A stretch of 9,533 nucleotides of DNA from Deltaproteobacteria bacterium (lineage in GTDB: Bacteria; Bdellovibrionota; UBA1018; UBA923), in the NCBI GenBank assembly GCA_016194795.1, contig JACQAX010000124.1, positions 1 to 9,533 on the forward strand. Direction: 5' to 3'. Below are positions 1 to 6,850 of the stretch, piece after piece. Position 1 is the first letter of the stretch. Every line of letters begins with the position of its first letter. The position numbers and the translations under genes were made by a program. Below the pieces are notes generated by a model. It had not been told where the DNA came from and did not search any database. It saw only the letters and a list, made by a program, of their open reading frames with translations.

Positions 1-927
1 ACGTTCATGGGTCCGGTCGAGAGCGAGGCGAGCATCGTCTACCTCCGTCCCGAGACCGCCCAGGGCATCTACGTCAACTTCCTGAACGTCGCCTCGAGCT
101 CGCGCCAGAAAGTGCCGTTCGGCATCGCGCAGATCGGCAAGGCGTTCCGCAACGAGATCACGCCGGGCAACTTCATCTTCCGCACCCGCGAGTTCGAGCA
201 GATGGAGATGCAGTTCTTCGTCAAGCCGGGCGAGGACGAGAAATGGTTCGAGTACTGGAAAGAGCAGCGCATCCAGTGGCATCTCGACAACGGCATCCGC
301 AAGAACAAGCTGCGCTTCCACGCGCACGGCCCCGGCGAGCTCGCGCACTACGCGAAAGCCGCTTTCGACATCGAGTATGAGTTTCCGTTCGGCTGGCAGG
401 AGCTCGAGGGCATCCACAACCGCTCCAACTTCGACCTCGGCCGCCACCAGGAGTTCTCGGGCAAGAAGCTCGAGTACTTCGACGAGCAGGCCAAGGAACG
501 CTATCTGCCGTTCATCGTCGAAACGTCGGCCGGCTGCGACCGTACGCTGCTCGTCGCGCTCGTCGACGCCTTCCGCCAGGAAGAGGATCGCGTCTTCCTC
601 GCGCTCCACCCCAAGCTTTCCGCTTACAAGGTCGCCATTTTCCCGCTCATGAAGAAAGAGCCGCTGATGGAAGCCGCCGAGAAGATCCACGCCGACGTGA
701 AAAAACGCTGGCGTACGACCTTCGACGAGAGCGGCTCGATCGGAAAACGCTATTACCGCCAGGACGAGATCGGCACGCCCTTCTGCGTGACCATCGACTT
801 CGATACGGTCGAGAAGGGCACGATCACCATCCGGCACCGCGACACGAAGCAGCAGGACAAGATCGAGACCTCCCGCCTGATCGAGTATCTGGACCGGGAA
901 ATCACGGGCTGGACGCTCAAAGTCTGA
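1..927 (+). CDS. glyQS: glycyl-tRNA synthetase, single-chain class II type (5' end missing)
   Basis: Cytoplasmic enzyme that charges tRNA-Gly with glycine using ATP. The frame is open from base 1 (Thr-Phe-Met-Gly-Pro), so the Met at base 7 is internal and not the start; probably some 150-200 N-terminal residues lie outside the window. In the 308 visible residues, the signature YLRPETAQGI is at 14-23. Class II motif 2 follows (FRNEITPGNF, then FRTREFEQME), with the catalytic arginines. Motif 3 is SAGCDRTLL. The C-terminal about 100 residues (from LHPKLSAYKVAIFPL to the RHRDTKQQDKI segment) form the anticodon-binding domain shared with His/Pro/Thr enzymes. This is the homodimeric bacterial/eukaryotic type, not the alpha2-beta2 GlyQ+GlyS type. 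The stop TGA lies 20 bases before the next gene. Assignment by family motifs is firm; only the 5' end and promoter are unseen. Confidence 0.97.
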   Translation, partial: TFMGPVESEASIVYLRPETAQGIYVNFLNVASSSRQKVPFGIAQIGKAFRNEITPGNFIFRTREFEQMEMQFFVKPGEDEKWFEYWKEQRIQWHLDNGIRKNKLRFHAHGPGELAHYAKAAFDIEYEFPFGWQELEGIHNRSNFDLGRHQEFSGKKLEYFDEQAKERYLPFIVETSAGCDRTLLVALVDAFRQEEDRVFLALHPKLSAYKVAIFPLMKKEPLMEAAEKIHADVKKRWRTTFDESGSIGKRYYRQDEIGTPFCVTIDFDTVEKGTITIRHRDTKQQDKIETSRLIEYLDREITGWTLKV

Positions 928-933
928 TCGGTG

Positions 934-939
934 TAGACT
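934..939 (+). promoter_or_regulatory. weak -10-like box just before the peroxiredoxin ATG
   Basis: TAGACT matches the consensus -10 at 4 of 6 positions, including the key T-A...T. A poor -35 (TGGACG, 910-915) lies 18 bases upstream inside glyQS. Initiation 6-7 bases after the box would fall at about 945-946, almost on the ATG at 948, implying a leaderless or near-leaderless transcript. No Shine-Dalgarno is visible in the 20-base gap. The alternative is read-through from glyQS with SD-independent initiation. Weak evidence on its own. Confidence 0.25.
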
Positions 940-947
940 AAGCACCT

Positions 948-1523
948 ATGAAAACCTTCGCTTTCCTGTTTTCGGGTCTACTGCTCCTGACCTCCGTTTT
1001 CGCTTTCGCCGGCGACGAGCCGCGGCGCGTGCCGCTGAACGTCGGTGACGAGGCGCCGAACTTCACGCTCAAGAACGTGGCCGGCAACGACGTCGAGCTT
1101 GCGAGCTTCAAGGGCAAGAACACCGTGGTTCTGTATTTCTATCCCAAGGACTTCACCCCGGGCTGCACCGCCGAGGCCGAGAGCTTTCGCGACGACCACG
1201 AGCGCTTCAAAAAAGCGGGCGCCGTCATCCTCGGCGTGAGCGTCGACGACCTGAACTCTCACAAGGCGTTCGCCTCGAAGTACAGCCTGCCGTTCGAGCT
1301 GCTCTCGGACGTCGGCGGAAACGTCTCGCGCCAGTACGGCGTGATGGGCTGGATCATGGCCAAGCGGGTGACCTACGTCATCGGGCGTGACGGAAAGATC
1401 AAGCTCGCCTATCCGGAAGACGACGGCGGCAAGCACTCGAAGGCCGTTTTCAAAGCCGTGACCGAGCTGGGACCGGGCAAGGCGCCGGTCGCGACGAAGG
1501 CCAAGGCGAAGCCGAAGTCCTGA
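948..1523 (+). CDS. exported single-cysteine peroxiredoxin (AhpC/TSA superfamily, Bcp/PrxQ-like)
   Basis: Thiol peroxidase that reduces H2O2 or organic hydroperoxides. Residues 1-21 are a signal peptide: Lys2, a hydrophobic core LFSGLLLLTSVFAF, and an Ala-Phe-Ala cleavage motif at 19-21. There is no lipobox cysteine, so the mature protein is probably soluble in the periplasm. The thioredoxin-fold core follows (GDEAPNFTL at 33-41). The active site is Pro66, Thr70 and peroxidatic Cys73 in YPKDFTPGCT, with the conserved Arg140 in RVTYVI. In Bcp/PrxQ a resolving Cys usually sits five residues after the peroxidatic one; here that position is Glu78. Cys73 is the only cysteine in the protein, so an external thiol must resolve the sulfenic acid. 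The tail (about 178-191) is Lys/Ala/Pro-rich and probably disordered. It lies 20 bases after glyQS and ends 95 bases before ppdK. Family firm; export likely; physiological substrate unknown. Confidence 0.93.
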   Translation: MKTFAFLFSGLLLLTSVFAFAGDEPRRVPLNVGDEAPNFTLKNVAGNDVELASFKGKNTVVLYFYPKDFTPGCTAEAESFRDDHERFKKAGAVILGVSVDDLNSHKAFASKYSLPFELLSDVGGNVSRQYGVMGWIMAKRVTYVIGRDGKIKLAYPEDDGGKHSKAVFKAVTELGPGKAPVATKAKAKPKS

Positions 1524-1525
1524 CC

Positions 1526-1561
1526 GGTTTCGAAGGTGCAGGGCTAAAAATAGCCGAAATC
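1526..1561 (+). terminator. possible stem-loop after the peroxiredoxin gene
   Basis: Just after the stop, GGTTTC (1526-1531) can pair with GAAATC (1556-1561, one G-U pair). Inside it, GGCTA (1542-1546) pairs with TAGCC (1551-1555) around an AAAA loop. The structure sits between the peroxiredoxin stop and the ppdK promoter, where a terminator would be expected. No U-tract follows, so it is not a textbook intrinsic terminator. It may stabilise the mRNA 3' end or be chance. Confidence 0.25.
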
Positions 1562-1562
1562 A

Positions 1563-1591
1563 TGGACAGAGGCCGTTCGGTTTCCTATAGT
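1563..1591 (+). promoter_or_regulatory. sigma-70-type promoter of ppdK
   Basis: TGGACA (1563-1568, 5 of 6 to TTGACA) and TATAGT (1586-1591, 5 of 6 to TATAAT) are separated by exactly 17 bases. Transcription would start near 1598, leaving a leader of about 20 bases that contains a good Shine-Dalgarno, GAGGAG (1605-1610), 8 bases before the ppdK ATG. This is the best promoter by consensus in the window and fits strong constitutive expression of ppdK independent of the upstream genes. No operator-like repeat was seen around it. Confidence 0.65.
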
Positions 1592-1618
1592 TGGGGGCCA
1601 TAACGAGGAGGCTCTGCC

Positions 1619-4288
1619 ATGGCGAAGCGCTACACGTATTTTTTCGGGAACGGATCGGCCGAAGGCGACGGTAGCCAGCGCGAGCTGCTCGGCGGAAAAG
1701 GCGCCAACCTCCACGAGATGATGAAGCTCGGGCTCCCGGTGCCCGCGGGCTTCACGATCTCGACCGAGGTCTGCACGCACTTCTACGCCAACCAGAAGAG
1801 CTACCCGGCCGAGCTCAAGACGCAGGTGACCGATGCGCTCGCCAAGCTCGAGGGCGCGATGGGCCTCAAGTTCGGAGACCCCGAGCGGCCGCTGCTCGTC
1901 TCGGTCCGCTCCGGCGCGCGCGCCAGCATGCCCGGCATGATGGACACGATCCTCAACCTCGGCCTCAACGACCGGGTCGTCGACGGGATCGTCAAGCTTT
2001 CGGGCAACGAGCGCTTCGCCTACGACAGCTATCGCCGCTTCATCACGATGTACTCCGACGTCGTCCTGAACGTGCACGCGAGCACCTTCGAGGAGTCGCT
2101 CGAACGAAAAAAAGAAATGAAGGGCGTCCACGAGGACACCGCGCTCACCGGCGCCGACTGGAAATCGCTGGTGAAAGAGTTCAAGGGCATCGTGCTCGAG
2201 CAGACGGGAAAGCCGTTTCCAGAAGACCCGGTCGAGCAGCTCTGGGGCGCCGTCAGCGCCGTCTTCGACTCGTGGATGAGCCCGCGCGCGATCACCTATC
2301 GAAAGCTCAACGACATCCCCGAGAGCTGGGGCACGGCCGTCAACGTCCAGGCGATGGTCTTCGGCAACATGGGCGATGACTGCGCCACGGGCGTCGCCTT
2401 CACCCGCGATCCGTCCACCGGCGAGAAGAAGTTTTTCGGCGAGTTCCTCGTGAATGCGCAGGGCGAGGACGTCGTCGCCGGCATCCGCACGCCGCAGCCG
2501 ATCAACGCGTCGTCCAAGAACGAGCAGAACAAGACGCTCCCCACTCTCGAAGAGGTGATGCCCAAGGCCTATGCCGAGCTCGTCACCGTCTACAACCGGC
2601 TCGAGCAGCACTACCGCGACATGCAGGACATCGAGTTCACCATCCAGCAGAACAAGCTCTACATGCTGCAGACGCGCTCGGGCAAGCGCACGGCTGCCGC
2701 CTCGGTACGCATCGCCGTCGAGATGGTCAACGAGAAGCTCATCGACAAGCGCGAAGCCGTGCTGCGCGTGAAGCCCGAGCAGCTCGATCAGCTCCTCCAC
2801 CCGATGCTCGACCCGAAGGCCAAAAAGGAGCTGCTCGCCAAGGGCCTGCCCGCGAGCCCGGGCGCCGCGACCGGCCAGATCGTGTTCTCGCCCGACGTCG
2901 CCGAGAAGTGGGTGACCGAGATGGGCCGCAAAGTCATTCTCGTGCGCATCGAGACGAGCCCCGAGGACATCCACGGCATGAGCGTCGCCGAAGGCATTCT
3001 CACGGCGCGCGGCGGGATGACGTCGCACGCGGCCGTCGTCGCGCGCGGCATGGGCAAGTGCTGCGTTGCCGGCTGCAGCGCGCTCAAGATTTCGTACGAG
3101 CGCAAGGAAATGGCGCTCGGCAACAAAATTCTCAAAGAAGGCGACTTCATCACGCTCGAAGGCTCGAGCGGCGAGGTGATCAACGGCAAGGTCGAGACGA
3201 TCGCGCCGGCCTTGAACCAGTACTTCGCCGAGGTGATGACCTGGGTCGACGAGTTCCGCAAGCTCCGCGTGCGCACCAATGCCGACACGCCCGTCGACGC
3301 GAAGGTGGCGCGCTCGTTCGGCGCCGAAGGCATCGGCCTGTGCCGTACCGAGCACATGTTCTTCGAGCAGGACCGCATCGACGCGGTTCGCGAGATGATC
3401 CTCGCCGACTCGAAAGACGGCCGCGAGAAGGCCCTGGCCAAGATCATGCCGATGCAGAAGAGCGACTTTCTCGGCATCTTCCGCGAGATGAAGGGCTTGC
3501 CGGTCACCATCCGCCTGCTCGATCCGCCGCTGCACGAGTTCATCCCGCACACGGACGAGGAGATCAGGCACCTCGCCACGAAGCTCGCGCTGCCGTTCGA
3601 GAAGCTCAAGCGCAAGGCCGAGAGCCTTCATGAGTTCAACCCCATGCTCGGCCACCGCGGCTGTCGCCTGGGCGTGAGCTACCCCGAGATCTACATCACC
3701 CAGGTGCGCGCGATCATGGAGGCGGCCTGCGAGCTCGCCAAGAACGAGGGCCAGAAGATCGTCCCCGAGATCATGATCCCGCTCGTCGGCGACTGGCGCG
3801 AGCTGAAGCTCGTGCGCGAGTACACCGAGAAGGAGTGCAAGGCGGTGGTCGCGCGTTACGGCGTGGCCGTCGAGTACAAGGTCGGCACGATGATCGAGCT
3901 GCCGCGCGCCGCGCTCACCGCCGACGAGATCGCCGAGCATGCCGACTTCTTCAGCTTCGGCACGAACGATCTCACGCAGACGACGTACGGCCTCTCGCGC
4001 GACGACAGCGGGATGTTCCTGCGCGATTACCTCGACGCCAAGATCTACGAGCGGGACCCGTTCGTCTCGCTCGACCAGGTCGGCGTCGGCAAGCTCATCA
4101 AGATGGCCATCGAGCTCGGCCGCGGCAAGCGCAAGGACTTGAAGGTCGGCATCTGCGGCGAGCACGGCGGCGATCCCTCGTCGGTGGAGTTCTGCCATCG
4201 CGCGGGGCTCGACTACGTGAGCTGTTCGCCGTACCGCGTGCCGATCGCTCGTCTTGCGGCGGCGCACGCGGCTTTGGCGAAATCATAG
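1619..4288 (+). CDS. ppdK: pyruvate, phosphate dikinase
   Basis: Interconverts pyruvate + ATP + phosphate and PEP + AMP + pyrophosphate; depending on conditions it supports gluconeogenesis or PPi-linked glycolysis in the cytoplasm. At 889 residues it is full length for the family. The N-terminal ATP-grasp domain (about 1-350) contains GGKGANLHEM and the nucleotide-binding segment VSVRSGARASMPGMMDT. The swivelling phosphohistidine domain (about 405-530) has GGMTSHAAVVARG with catalytic His470. The PEP/pyruvate TIM barrel (about 545-889) has GLCRTEHMFF, GTNDLTQTTYG and catalytic Cys846 in GICGEHGGDPSS. Both catalytic positions are offset by 15 from the Clostridium symbiosum numbering as I recall it (His455, Cys831), so there is no internal indel between them. 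The Thr468-Ser469-His470 triad is the site that PDRP-type regulators phosphorylate in other organisms; no such regulator is in the window. Start fixed by GAGGAG 8 bases upstream and by its own promoter. All key residues seen are intact. Confidence 0.98.
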   Translation: MAKRYTYFFGNGSAEGDGSQRELLGGKGANLHEMMKLGLPVPAGFTISTEVCTHFYANQKSYPAELKTQVTDALAKLEGAMGLKFGDPERPLLVSVRSGARASMPGMMDTILNLGLNDRVVDGIVKLSGNERFAYDSYRRFITMYSDVVLNVHASTFEESLERKKEMKGVHEDTALTGADWKSLVKEFKGIVLEQTGKPFPEDPVEQLWGAVSAVFDSWMSPRAITYRKLNDIPESWGTAVNVQAMVFGNMGDDCATGVAFTRDPSTGEKKFFGEFLVNAQGEDVVAGIRTPQPINASSKNEQNKTLPTLEEVMPKAYAELVTVYNRLEQHYRDMQDIEFTIQQNKLYMLQTRSGKRTAAASVRIAVEMVNEKLIDKREAVLRVKPEQLDQLLHPMLDPKAKKELLAKGLPASPGAATGQIVFSPDVAEKWVTEMGRKVILVRIETSPEDIHGMSVAEGILTARGGMTSHAAVVARGMGKCCVAGCSALKISYERKEMALGNKILKEGDFITLEGSSGEVINGKVETIAPALNQYFAEVMTWVDEFRKLRVRTNADTPVDAKVARSFGAEGIGLCRTEHMFFEQDRIDAVREMILADSKDGREKALAKIMPMQKSDFLGIFREMKGLPVTIRLLDPPLHEFIPHTDEEIRHLATKLALPFEKLKRKAESLHEFNPMLGHRGCRLGVSYPEIYITQVRAIMEAACELAKNEGQKIVPEIMIPLVGDWRELKLVREYTEKECKAVVARYGVAVEYKVGTMIELPRAALTADEIAEHADFFSFGTNDLTQTTYGLSRDDSGMFLRDYLDAKIYERDPFVSLDQVGVGKLIKMAIELGRGKRKDLKVGICGEHGGDPSSVEFCHRAGLDYVSCSPYRVPIARLAAAHAALAKS

Positions 4289-4294
4289 GCGCGA

Positions 4295-4316
4295 GAACCT
4301 GTCCCGGGACAGGTTC
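4295..4316. repeat. 22-bp perfect palindrome, copy 1 of a repeated unit
   Basis: Arm GAACCTGTCCC (4295-4305) is followed directly by its exact reverse complement (4306-4316). The inner 16 bp recur at 4331-4346. It starts 7 bases after the ppdK stop, in the gap between two converging genes. As RNA from either strand it folds into a strong GC-rich hairpin with a CCGG tip. No T-run follows on either strand, so it is not a classic intrinsic terminator. Likely a REP/BIME-like interspersed element or a bidirectional 3'-end hairpin; an operator is less likely because both flanking genes end here. Confidence 0.85.
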
Positions 4317-4330
4317 GCACGCCTCTCCAG

Positions 4331-4346
4331 CCTGTCCCGGGACAGG
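4331..4346. repeat. 16-bp perfect palindrome, copy 2 of the repeated unit
   Basis: CCTGTCCC followed by GGGACAGG, identical to the core of the first copy; with the following T, 17 bases match (4298-4314 against 4331-4347). The two centres are 33 bp apart, close to three helical turns. The pairing extends less far outward than in copy 1. Because each arm can pair with either copy, two separate hairpins or one longer alternative fold are possible. The stop codon of the minus-strand membrane protein is 35 bases to the right, so this is also the 3' flank of that gene. Confidence 0.85.
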
Positions 4347-4380
4347 TAGAGTGCAACTTCATTAGTCGGACAATGAGGAT

Positions 4381-5571
4381 TCACCGTCGCGCCGAAGCGC
4401 CCATGCGCTCTGCCGCAAGCGCGCCGAGCACCGACACGAACGCGGCATACATCACCAGAAAAACGCGCGGGTTGACGTGCGGGTGACCGATCGAATGGTT
4501 CTTCATGACCATGATCCATCCGTATGACGCCAGCCCGCCTACCAACACGGCAAGAAAAAGATTCCGGCGGTAAGCTTTCGCTCCCGGGTGCAGCCAGCCC
4601 GCCAGAGCCCCGAGCAGCAGCATCGCCAGCGAGCTGACGCCCCAGAAGCCGTAGACGTGATTGCTGTACTGCCCGAGCAGCTGCACGCGCGACGGCTCGT
4701 AGGCGAGCTTGGCCATGCGGTTGCCCATCGTGCCGGTCAGGTCGATCCAGGCGTCATGCGCGGTGAACTGCGCGGCGACCTGGGCGAAGTGCGTGCCGAA
4801 GCCCGCGGCCAGGCCTACGCCCGCGACGAAAGCGAGCACCGCGCCCCCGCGCCAGCCGCAGCAGTCGCCGGGCTTCTCGGCCGCGAGCAACCCGCCGACG
4901 AGCGGCGCCCCGAAGACGGCGAACGCGCCGGTGAGCAGCATGTAGTTGGAGACGAAGCCGATGGCGAACGCGGCGGCGGCGAGCGCCTCGAAGCGGTAGC
5001 GCCGCTCTCCCGCGATGAGCCCAAGCCCCAAACCCGTCAAGATATAGGCGCTCGAGTACGCATGGCCGTGCAGGCCGACGGCCCAGGGCCGCATCGCGGG
5101 CGCGAAAAGCACGAAGAGCGCGACGAACGGCGCGACCCAGCGGTTGCCGCGCCAGACGCGCCGCTCGGCGGCCCAAAGAAAAAACAGCATCGCCAGCACG
5201 ACGTGGGCGAGCGGAATGAGGCGCGTCCATTGGAAAACGGCCCGTCCCGTCCCGAAGAGGCCGTAGGTGAGGGCGAGCACGTAGTCGGGGCCCGGAAAAT
5301 AGTGCGCGTAGAACGGCGACTCGAGGATCGGCTTCGACGGCGAGTCGAGGTTGAACGCGATGTTGTAGTCGGGCAGCCCCGTGCCGCGCCAGAAGCCCTT
5401 CTGCACGAAGTTCACCGCGCCGATCGAGCTGTTGCCCTCGGAGGGCGCGTCGGCGGCCGAAAGCGGCTCGGCGCCCTCGGTGGCGATCACCACGAGCATC
5501 TTCACGACGAAGGCGACCAGGACGGCGCCAAGGGCCAGGCGAGCGGCATTCTTCTTCTTGAACGGGTTCAC
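4381..5571 (-). CDS. polytopic membrane protein, probable GT-C-type glycosyltransferase
   Basis: 396 residues with roughly ten hydrophobic segments. After a basic N-terminus (NPFKKKNAAR) and TM1 (about 12-30) comes a long polar, probably periplasmic loop (31-95), then YAHYFPGPDYVLAL at 88-101. A large first loop followed by a Pro/Gly-rich motif is typical of GT-C enzymes that use polyprenyl-phosphate sugars. Acidic residues that could act in catalysis occur in the loop (Asp41, Asp68, Asp76, Glu84), but I cannot pick the catalytic one. The last about 200 residues are further TM helices with a polar loop around HDAWIDLTGTMGN. The start is GTG (5571-5569), overlapping the TGA stop of the upstream GT9 gene as GTGA, so translation is probably coupled. 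The open frame extends further upstream, but only as arginine/alanine-rich shadow of the GT9 gene. Substrate unknown; a flippase- or ligase-like role cannot be excluded. Confidence 0.8.
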   Translation of the reverse strand: MNPFKKKNAARLALGAVLVAFVVKMLVVIATEGAEPLSAADAPSEGNSSIGAVNFVQKGFWRGTGLPDYNIAFNLDSPSKPILESPFYAHYFPGPDYVLALTYGLFGTGRAVFQWTRLIPLAHVVLAMLFFLWAAERRVWRGNRWVAPFVALFVLFAPAMRPWAVGLHGHAYSSAYILTGLGLGLIAGERRYRFEALAAAAFAIGFVSNYMLLTGAFAVFGAPLVGGLLAAEKPGDCCGWRGGAVLAFVAGVGLAAGFGTHFAQVAAQFTAHDAWIDLTGTMGNRMAKLAYEPSRVQLLGQYSNHVYGFWGVSSLAMLLLGALAGWLHPGAKAYRRNLFLAVLVGGLASYGWIMVMKNHSIGHPHVNPRVFLVMYAAFVSVLGALAAERMGASARR

Positions 5572-6773
5572 GCGAGCTCCGATGGGAGGGGAAGGTTGCT
5601 GATGACGGGCAGGCGCGCGCGGATCTCGTCGTCGGTGAACTCGCGCAGGTGGCTCGTCATGCACACGTTGCGGCCCGCGCACGGCGGAAACTCGGCCACG
5701 TGCACGCACGGCGAGCACGGGATCTTGCGGTAGTGCACTTCCTCTTTGAGCCCGTAAGGCTTGAGCAGCGCCTCGGGCGACGTCGGCCCCCAGTACGAGA
5801 CGGTGTACAGGCCGAAGAGCCGCGCGTAGTGGAGCAGCGACGAGTCGATGCCCCAGAACTCGCCGGCCGCCGCCACCGCGGCGATCGACTCGCGCAGCTT
5901 GAGGCGCCCGCAGAGGTTCACGATCCGGATGCCCGGCCACTCGATGCGCAGAAGCGAGAGGATGCGCTCGGCGAGCGGGGCGTCTTCCTTGCCCCCGAGA
6001 AAGAGAAACTGCGCCTCGAGCAGCGTGCGATCGGCCTTCACGCGCCGGCGGAACACCTCGAGCCACTCCTCGGCGGTGAACATGCGCTCGCGGCTGAGCA
6101 GCGAGCAGCCGGTGCCGAGGGCGATCCGGCGCTGACCCGGCTCGCGCACGAGCGCCGGCGCGCGGTCGCGCACCTGCTCGAGCACGAGCGCGCGGCAATC
6201 CTCGTGCGAGGCGAGCTGCGCGCCCAGCAGCCCGGTCATCCGTTCGTAGAAAAGGTGCACGGGGGCGCTGCGATTGAAGAAGATCAGGTGCGTGTGGATC
6301 GGCCGGCGCCAGACGACGCTTTCGAGGTAGAAGCCCAGACGGTTGCGCGAGCAGGTGAGCACCGAGAAGACCGTCGTGAGCTTCGAGTAGACCTCGAGGT
6401 CGAGGAAGGTGTCGGAGCGAAACGCCCGCGCCAGCGCGCGCGCGCCCGACCAGGCCAGCGAGAACAGCGAGCCCTGCTCGATCGCGACGATCTCGTCGAA
6501 AACGCCCAGCGTCTCGGCGAAGGGCACGATGCCCCCGGTGGTGACGAGGCGGAGCCGCGCGTCCGGGTATTTCTTTCGCAGGCCGAGCAGCGCGGGCAGC
6601 GCGATGACGAGGCTGCCGCCGCCGAGCATCTTCAGCACGGTGATGTCGCGTCCCGGCTTGAGCTCGTGGTCGCGGCGCAGGACGAATCCGAGCGCGACGA
6701 CGAAGGGCTTGAGCACGACGAGCATCGTGCCGCCGACCACTCGATCGATGATCTTCTGCGCTTCAAGTTTCAT
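5568..6773 (-). CDS. family-9 glycosyltransferase (ADP-heptose:LPS heptosyltransferase superfamily)
   Basis: 401 residues, GT-B fold expected, acting at the cytoplasmic face of the inner membrane on an LPS-core-like or other glycan acceptor. An N-terminal hydrophobic stretch (about 12-32) may anchor it. The N-terminal Rossmann domain begins ITVLKMLGGGSLVIALPALLG (44-64), which aligns with the MGDVLHTLPALT region of WaaC; the Asp proposed there as catalytic base is Ser54 here, a G-S form I recall from a GT9 subgroup. The donor-side motif GIDSSLLHYARLFG (308-321) followed by WGPTSPEALL replaces the usual DTGPMHLA...GPT. The C-terminus carries Cys353, 356, 365 and 371 in CSPC...PPCAGRNVCM, typical of many GT9 proteins. 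I chose ATG 6773: GGAA lies 7 bases upstream, and the alternative TTG at 6821 falls in the -35 box. First gene of a two-gene unit with the GT-C-like protein. Superfamily firm; sugar unknown. Confidence 0.88.
   Translation of the reverse strand: MKLEAQKIIDRVVGGTMLVVLKPFVVALGFVLRRDHELKPGRDITVLKMLGGGSLVIALPALLGLRKKYPDARLRLVTTGGIVPFAETLGVFDEIVAIEQGSLFSLAWSGARALARAFRSDTFLDLEVYSKLTTVFSVLTCSRNRLGFYLESVVWRRPIHTHLIFFNRSAPVHLFYERMTGLLGAQLASHEDCRALVLEQVRDRAPALVREPGQRRIALGTGCSLLSRERMFTAEEWLEVFRRRVKADRTLLEAQFLFLGGKEDAPLAERILSLLRIEWPGIRIVNLCGRLKLRESIAAVAAAGEFWGIDSSLLHYARLFGLYTVSYWGPTSPEALLKPYGLKEEVHYRKIPCSPCVHVAEFPPCAGRNVCMTSHLREFTDDEIRARLPVISNLPLPSELA
5577..5580 (-). promoter_or_regulatory. Shine-Dalgarno deciding the GTG start of the membrane protein
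   Basis: On the minus strand GGAG lies 5 bases before GTG (5571-5569), inside the last codons of the GT9 gene. It supports GTG as the true start instead of the much longer upstream open frame, and fits coupled translation of the two genes. Confidence 0.6.
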
Positions 6774-6792
6774 TAAAAATTTCCGTGAAAAA

Positions 6793-6821
6793 AGGCTAGT
6801 TTCCGCCGGCTGCGTTGTCAA
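6793..6821 (-). promoter_or_regulatory. promoter of the GT9/membrane-protein unit
   Basis: Minus strand: a perfect -35 TTGACA (6821-6816), a 17-base spacer, then TAGCCT (6798-6793), which keeps the most conserved -10 positions T, A and final T (3 of 6). Transcription would begin near 6786, giving a short leader containing GGAA (6784-6781) before ATG 6773. The -35 overlaps the -35 of the divergent gene by 5 bases. Confidence 0.5.
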
Positions 6822-6843
6822 TTGGAACCGGTGCGGATACGCT
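6815..6843 (+). promoter_or_regulatory. promoter of the divergent GT-C-like gene
   Basis: Plus strand: TTGTCA (6815-6820, 5 of 6), a 17-base spacer, then TACGCT (6838-6843; T, A and final T kept, 3 of 6). The predicted start (about 6850) is immediately before ATG 6851, so the message would be leaderless or nearly so. GAAGAG (6844-6849) is only one base from the ATG, too close for a normal Shine-Dalgarno. The weak -10 limits confidence. Confidence 0.4.
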
Positions 6844-6850
6844 GAAGAGC

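Noticed and set aside
1544..4267. Antisense open frame of about 907 codons covering all of ppdK on the minus strand
   Set aside because: Its translation is rich in Arg, Ala, His, Asp, Leu and Val with no recognisable domain, and it mirrors the codon pattern of ppdK, whose every catalytic motif is intact. Long antisense frames are expected opposite GC-rich genes.
4295..4347. CRISPR-like or insertion-sequence-end reading of the twin palindromes
   Set aside because: Only two units, no further spacers, no transposase and no target duplication seen in the window.
4588..5733. Plus-strand open frame of about 381 codons opposite the GT-C-like and GT9 genes
   Set aside because: Low-complexity Arg/Ala/Glu/His composition and no start signal; shadow of the minus-strand genes, which have coherent TM and GT9 motifs.
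5572..6198. N-terminal extension of the minus-strand membrane protein
   Set aside because: The extension lies wholly inside the GT9 gene in another frame and is Arg/Ala/Pro-rich shadow sequence. The GTG at 5571 has GGAG 5 bases upstream and begins a normal basic N-terminus plus TM helix.
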